DNA of 6,963 nucleotides. It comes from Frankiales bacterium (GTDB taxonomy: Bacteria > Actinomycetota > Actinomycetes > Mycobacteriales > SCTD01). The translations under genes were made by a program, and so were the position numbers. The stretch is from positions 1 to 6,963 of the forward strand of contig JAOPWK010000128.1 in assembly GCA_025965735.1 (NCBI GenBank), given 5' to 3'. The notes beneath the pieces were generated by a model. The model saw nothing but the letters and a program-made list of their open reading frames with translations, had not been told where the DNA came from and searched no databases. Below, one piece after another: positions 5,760 to 6,963 of this stretch; positions within the stretch are counted from its first letter, which is position 1; each line of letters starts with the position of its first letter.

Positions 5760-6963
5760 GTGCAGACGTTCGTCCCGTACCCCGACCTGCGCAAGAGCTG
5801 CGTCGTCCTCGACGACCGGCGGCTCGGCAAGCAGCGCGTGGAGACGTTCCAGATCCTGCGCGCCCTGACCTGGCCGGAGTACGCCTGGAAGAACCACCCG
5901 GCCGTGCGGATGTGGCGGGGCTTCATCCCGGCGCTGGTCGAGTACGGCCTGGAGAACTGCCGCGAGTGGACCCGCCGCGGCTACGCCGACTCGGTGGCCG
6001 AGCAGCTGCTCGGCTGGTCCGGTGGCGTCGCCCCCGTGGGCGCCCCGCTGCCGCCGTGGTGGGGGTTGGAGGCGCTGCACCTGTCGCACCGCAGCGCCCT
6101 CCTGCGCAAGGATCCGGCCTACTACCGACCGCTGTTCGGCGACGAGCCGGACGACCTGCCCTACCTCTGGCCGCCGGACGTCTTCCCCCGCTGGCCGGTC
6201 CGCGGCGGCGAGCAGGGGCTGCCGGTCGACGAGGCGGTACGCCTGCTCGGCTTCGACGAGCCGCGCCCCGGCCAGGCCGAGGCCGCGGAGGCCGCCGCGC
6301 AGGGGCGGGACGTCCTGCTGGTCATGCGGCCCGGCTCCGGCGGCTCCACCGGCGCGCTGCTCGCCGGCCTGGCCGCGCCCGGACGCACGCTGTGGGTGAG
6401 CCCGCCGTGGGGGCCGCAGGCGCCGCCGGCGCCCGAGGTGACACTGCCTGAGCCGCGGGTCGTCGAGGTCACCGCCGACCGTCCGCCCGCGATCGCCCGC
6501 CCACCCGGCGAGCAGGACCTGGCCGCGATGCGGGCCGAGACGCTGCCGCCGGAGTTCGTGTTCGCCACCCCGGCCACGGCACGTCCGGTGGACGGCGTGC
6601 GCCTGGTCGTGGTGGACCGGGCGCAGGAGGTCGTGCAGGCGCCGAGCCGCGGGGACGCCTCCCTCCTGCTGGTGGTGCCGCGCGCTGACGTGGCCGAGCG
6701 GGCGGCGCTGGTCGAGCGCTTCGGCCTGCGGGACCCGGTGTGGGCAGGTGGCGGCTGGGACCCCGCCGGCACGCGACTCGAGGTCGCCGTCGGCGCGTCC
6801 GCCCTGACCCGCCGCCGGCTGGTCACCGACCTGGTGCGCACGGGACGGCCGGCCCTGGTCGTCAGCCCCGACCGGGCGCAGGCCGACCGCACCGCCACCG
6901 CCCTGACCGGCGCCGGGCTCCGCGCGGCGGTCTGGGCGCCTCCGCCGCTGAGGGCCACCCGAG
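5760..6963 (+). CDS. MSMEG_6728-family domain fused to degenerate RecQ-like helicase (3' partial)
   Basis: An uninterrupted frame of 401 codons that leaves the window. Residues 1-155 match the MSMEG_6728 family: MQTFVPYPDL start, VLDDRRLGKQRVE (16-28), WKNHPAVRMWRG (43-54), CREWTRRGYAD (67-77), LPPWWGLEALHLSHRSALL (97-115), RKDPAYYRP, LPYLWP. That family is probably related to T4 endonuclease V (pyrimidine-dimer glycosylase); Glu28 falls where its catalytic Glu would. From about 160 the protein reads like RecQ: LLGFDEPRPGQ (162-172), GRDVLLVM, TLWVSPP (210-216), LVVVD (282-286), LVERFGLRDP (317-326), a GWDPAGTRLEV segment, and PALVVSPDRAQADRTATAL as motif IV. The ATPase residues are lost: Gly195 replaces the Walker A Lys, and DRAQ (286-289) replaces DEAH. 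A DNA-binding or scaffolding role is inferred. The GTG at 5760 gives the canonical family N-terminus. No clear ribosome-binding site is present, and the gap of 7 nt after the hydrolase stop suggests coupled reinitiation. Confidence 0.82.
   Translation, partial: MQTFVPYPDLRKSCVVLDDRRLGKQRVETFQILRALTWPEYAWKNHPAVRMWRGFIPALVEYGLENCREWTRRGYADSVAEQLLGWSGGVAPVGAPLPPWWGLEALHLSHRSALLRKDPAYYRPLFGDEPDDLPYLWPPDVFPRWPVRGGEQGLPVDEAVRLLGFDEPRPGQAEAAEAAAQGRDVLLVMRPGSGGSTGALLAGLAAPGRTLWVSPPWGPQAPPAPEVTLPEPRVVEVTADRPPAIARPPGEQDLAAMRAETLPPEFVFATPATARPVDGVRLVVVDRAQEVVQAPSRGDASLLLVVPRADVAERAALVERFGLRDPVWAGGGWDPAGTRLEVAVGASALTRRRLVTDLVRTGRPALVVSPDRAQADRTATALTGAGLRAAVWAPPPLRATR

Noticed and set aside
4550..5926. 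A 458-codon minus-strand open frame across the hydrolase
   Set aside because: Its Arg/Ala/Gly/His-rich translation has no recognisable motif. It lies antisense to a hydrolase with a full catalytic triad and is a GC-rich shadow frame.
5760..6963. Functional RecQ helicase, or a pseudogene of one
   Set aside because: The Walker A Lys and DEAH Glu are absent, so it is not an active helicase. An uninterrupted frame with normal codon use argues against a decaying pseudogene.

Overview
The window looks like chromosomal DNA of a very GC-rich actinobacterium (Actinomycetota). The supports are GC well above 70% by eye, frequent GTG and TTG starts, GTGA stop/start overlaps, and a gene set (DUF3710, dut, DUF3093, DUF2945, DUF4235) typical of that phylum. 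The genus cannot be named from the sequence. I see no tRNA, rRNA, CRISPR array, insertion sequence or prophage gene.

Layout. Positions 1-1098 (minus) hold a coupled pair: dut (dUTPase), then a DUF3710 gene that runs off the left edge. A 106-bp divergent region (1099-1204) separates them from a plus-strand pair, an SDR oxidoreductase (1205-2059) and a two-helix DUF3093 membrane protein (2056-2505), which overlap by GTGA. DUF3710-dut-DUF3093 is a conserved actinobacterial neighbourhood (from memory Rv2696c-Rv2697c-Rv2698 in Mycobacterium tuberculosis). Here an SDR gene sits inside it. A small DUF2945 gene (2502-2711, minus) converges on DUF3093, with the two stop codons sharing one CTAG. A second divergent region (2712-2827) leads into a plus-strand series: DUF4235 membrane protein (2828-3121), amidase-signature hydrolase (3139-4491), an SCP2-alpha/beta hydrolase fusion (4544-5752) and a long open frame from 5760 to the right edge.

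How the genes fit together. dut acts in nucleotide-pool sanitation (dUTP to dUMP). DUF3710 and DUF3093 are its conserved but uncharacterised neighbours. The DUF4235-amidase-hydrolase-last gene series is closely spaced (17, 52 and 7 nt), so at least partial co-transcription is likely. The hydrolase may also have its own leaderless promoter. The common substrate, if there is one, cannot be read from the sequence.

The most unusual item is the last gene. Its first ~150 residues are a complete MSMEG_6728-family domain, probably distantly related to T4 endonuclease V. The same uninterrupted frame then continues into a RecQ-helicase-like body whose Walker A lysine and Walker B glutamate are both gone. 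This looks like a repair-nuclease-like domain fused to an ATPase-dead RecQ relative. The 3' end lies outside the window.
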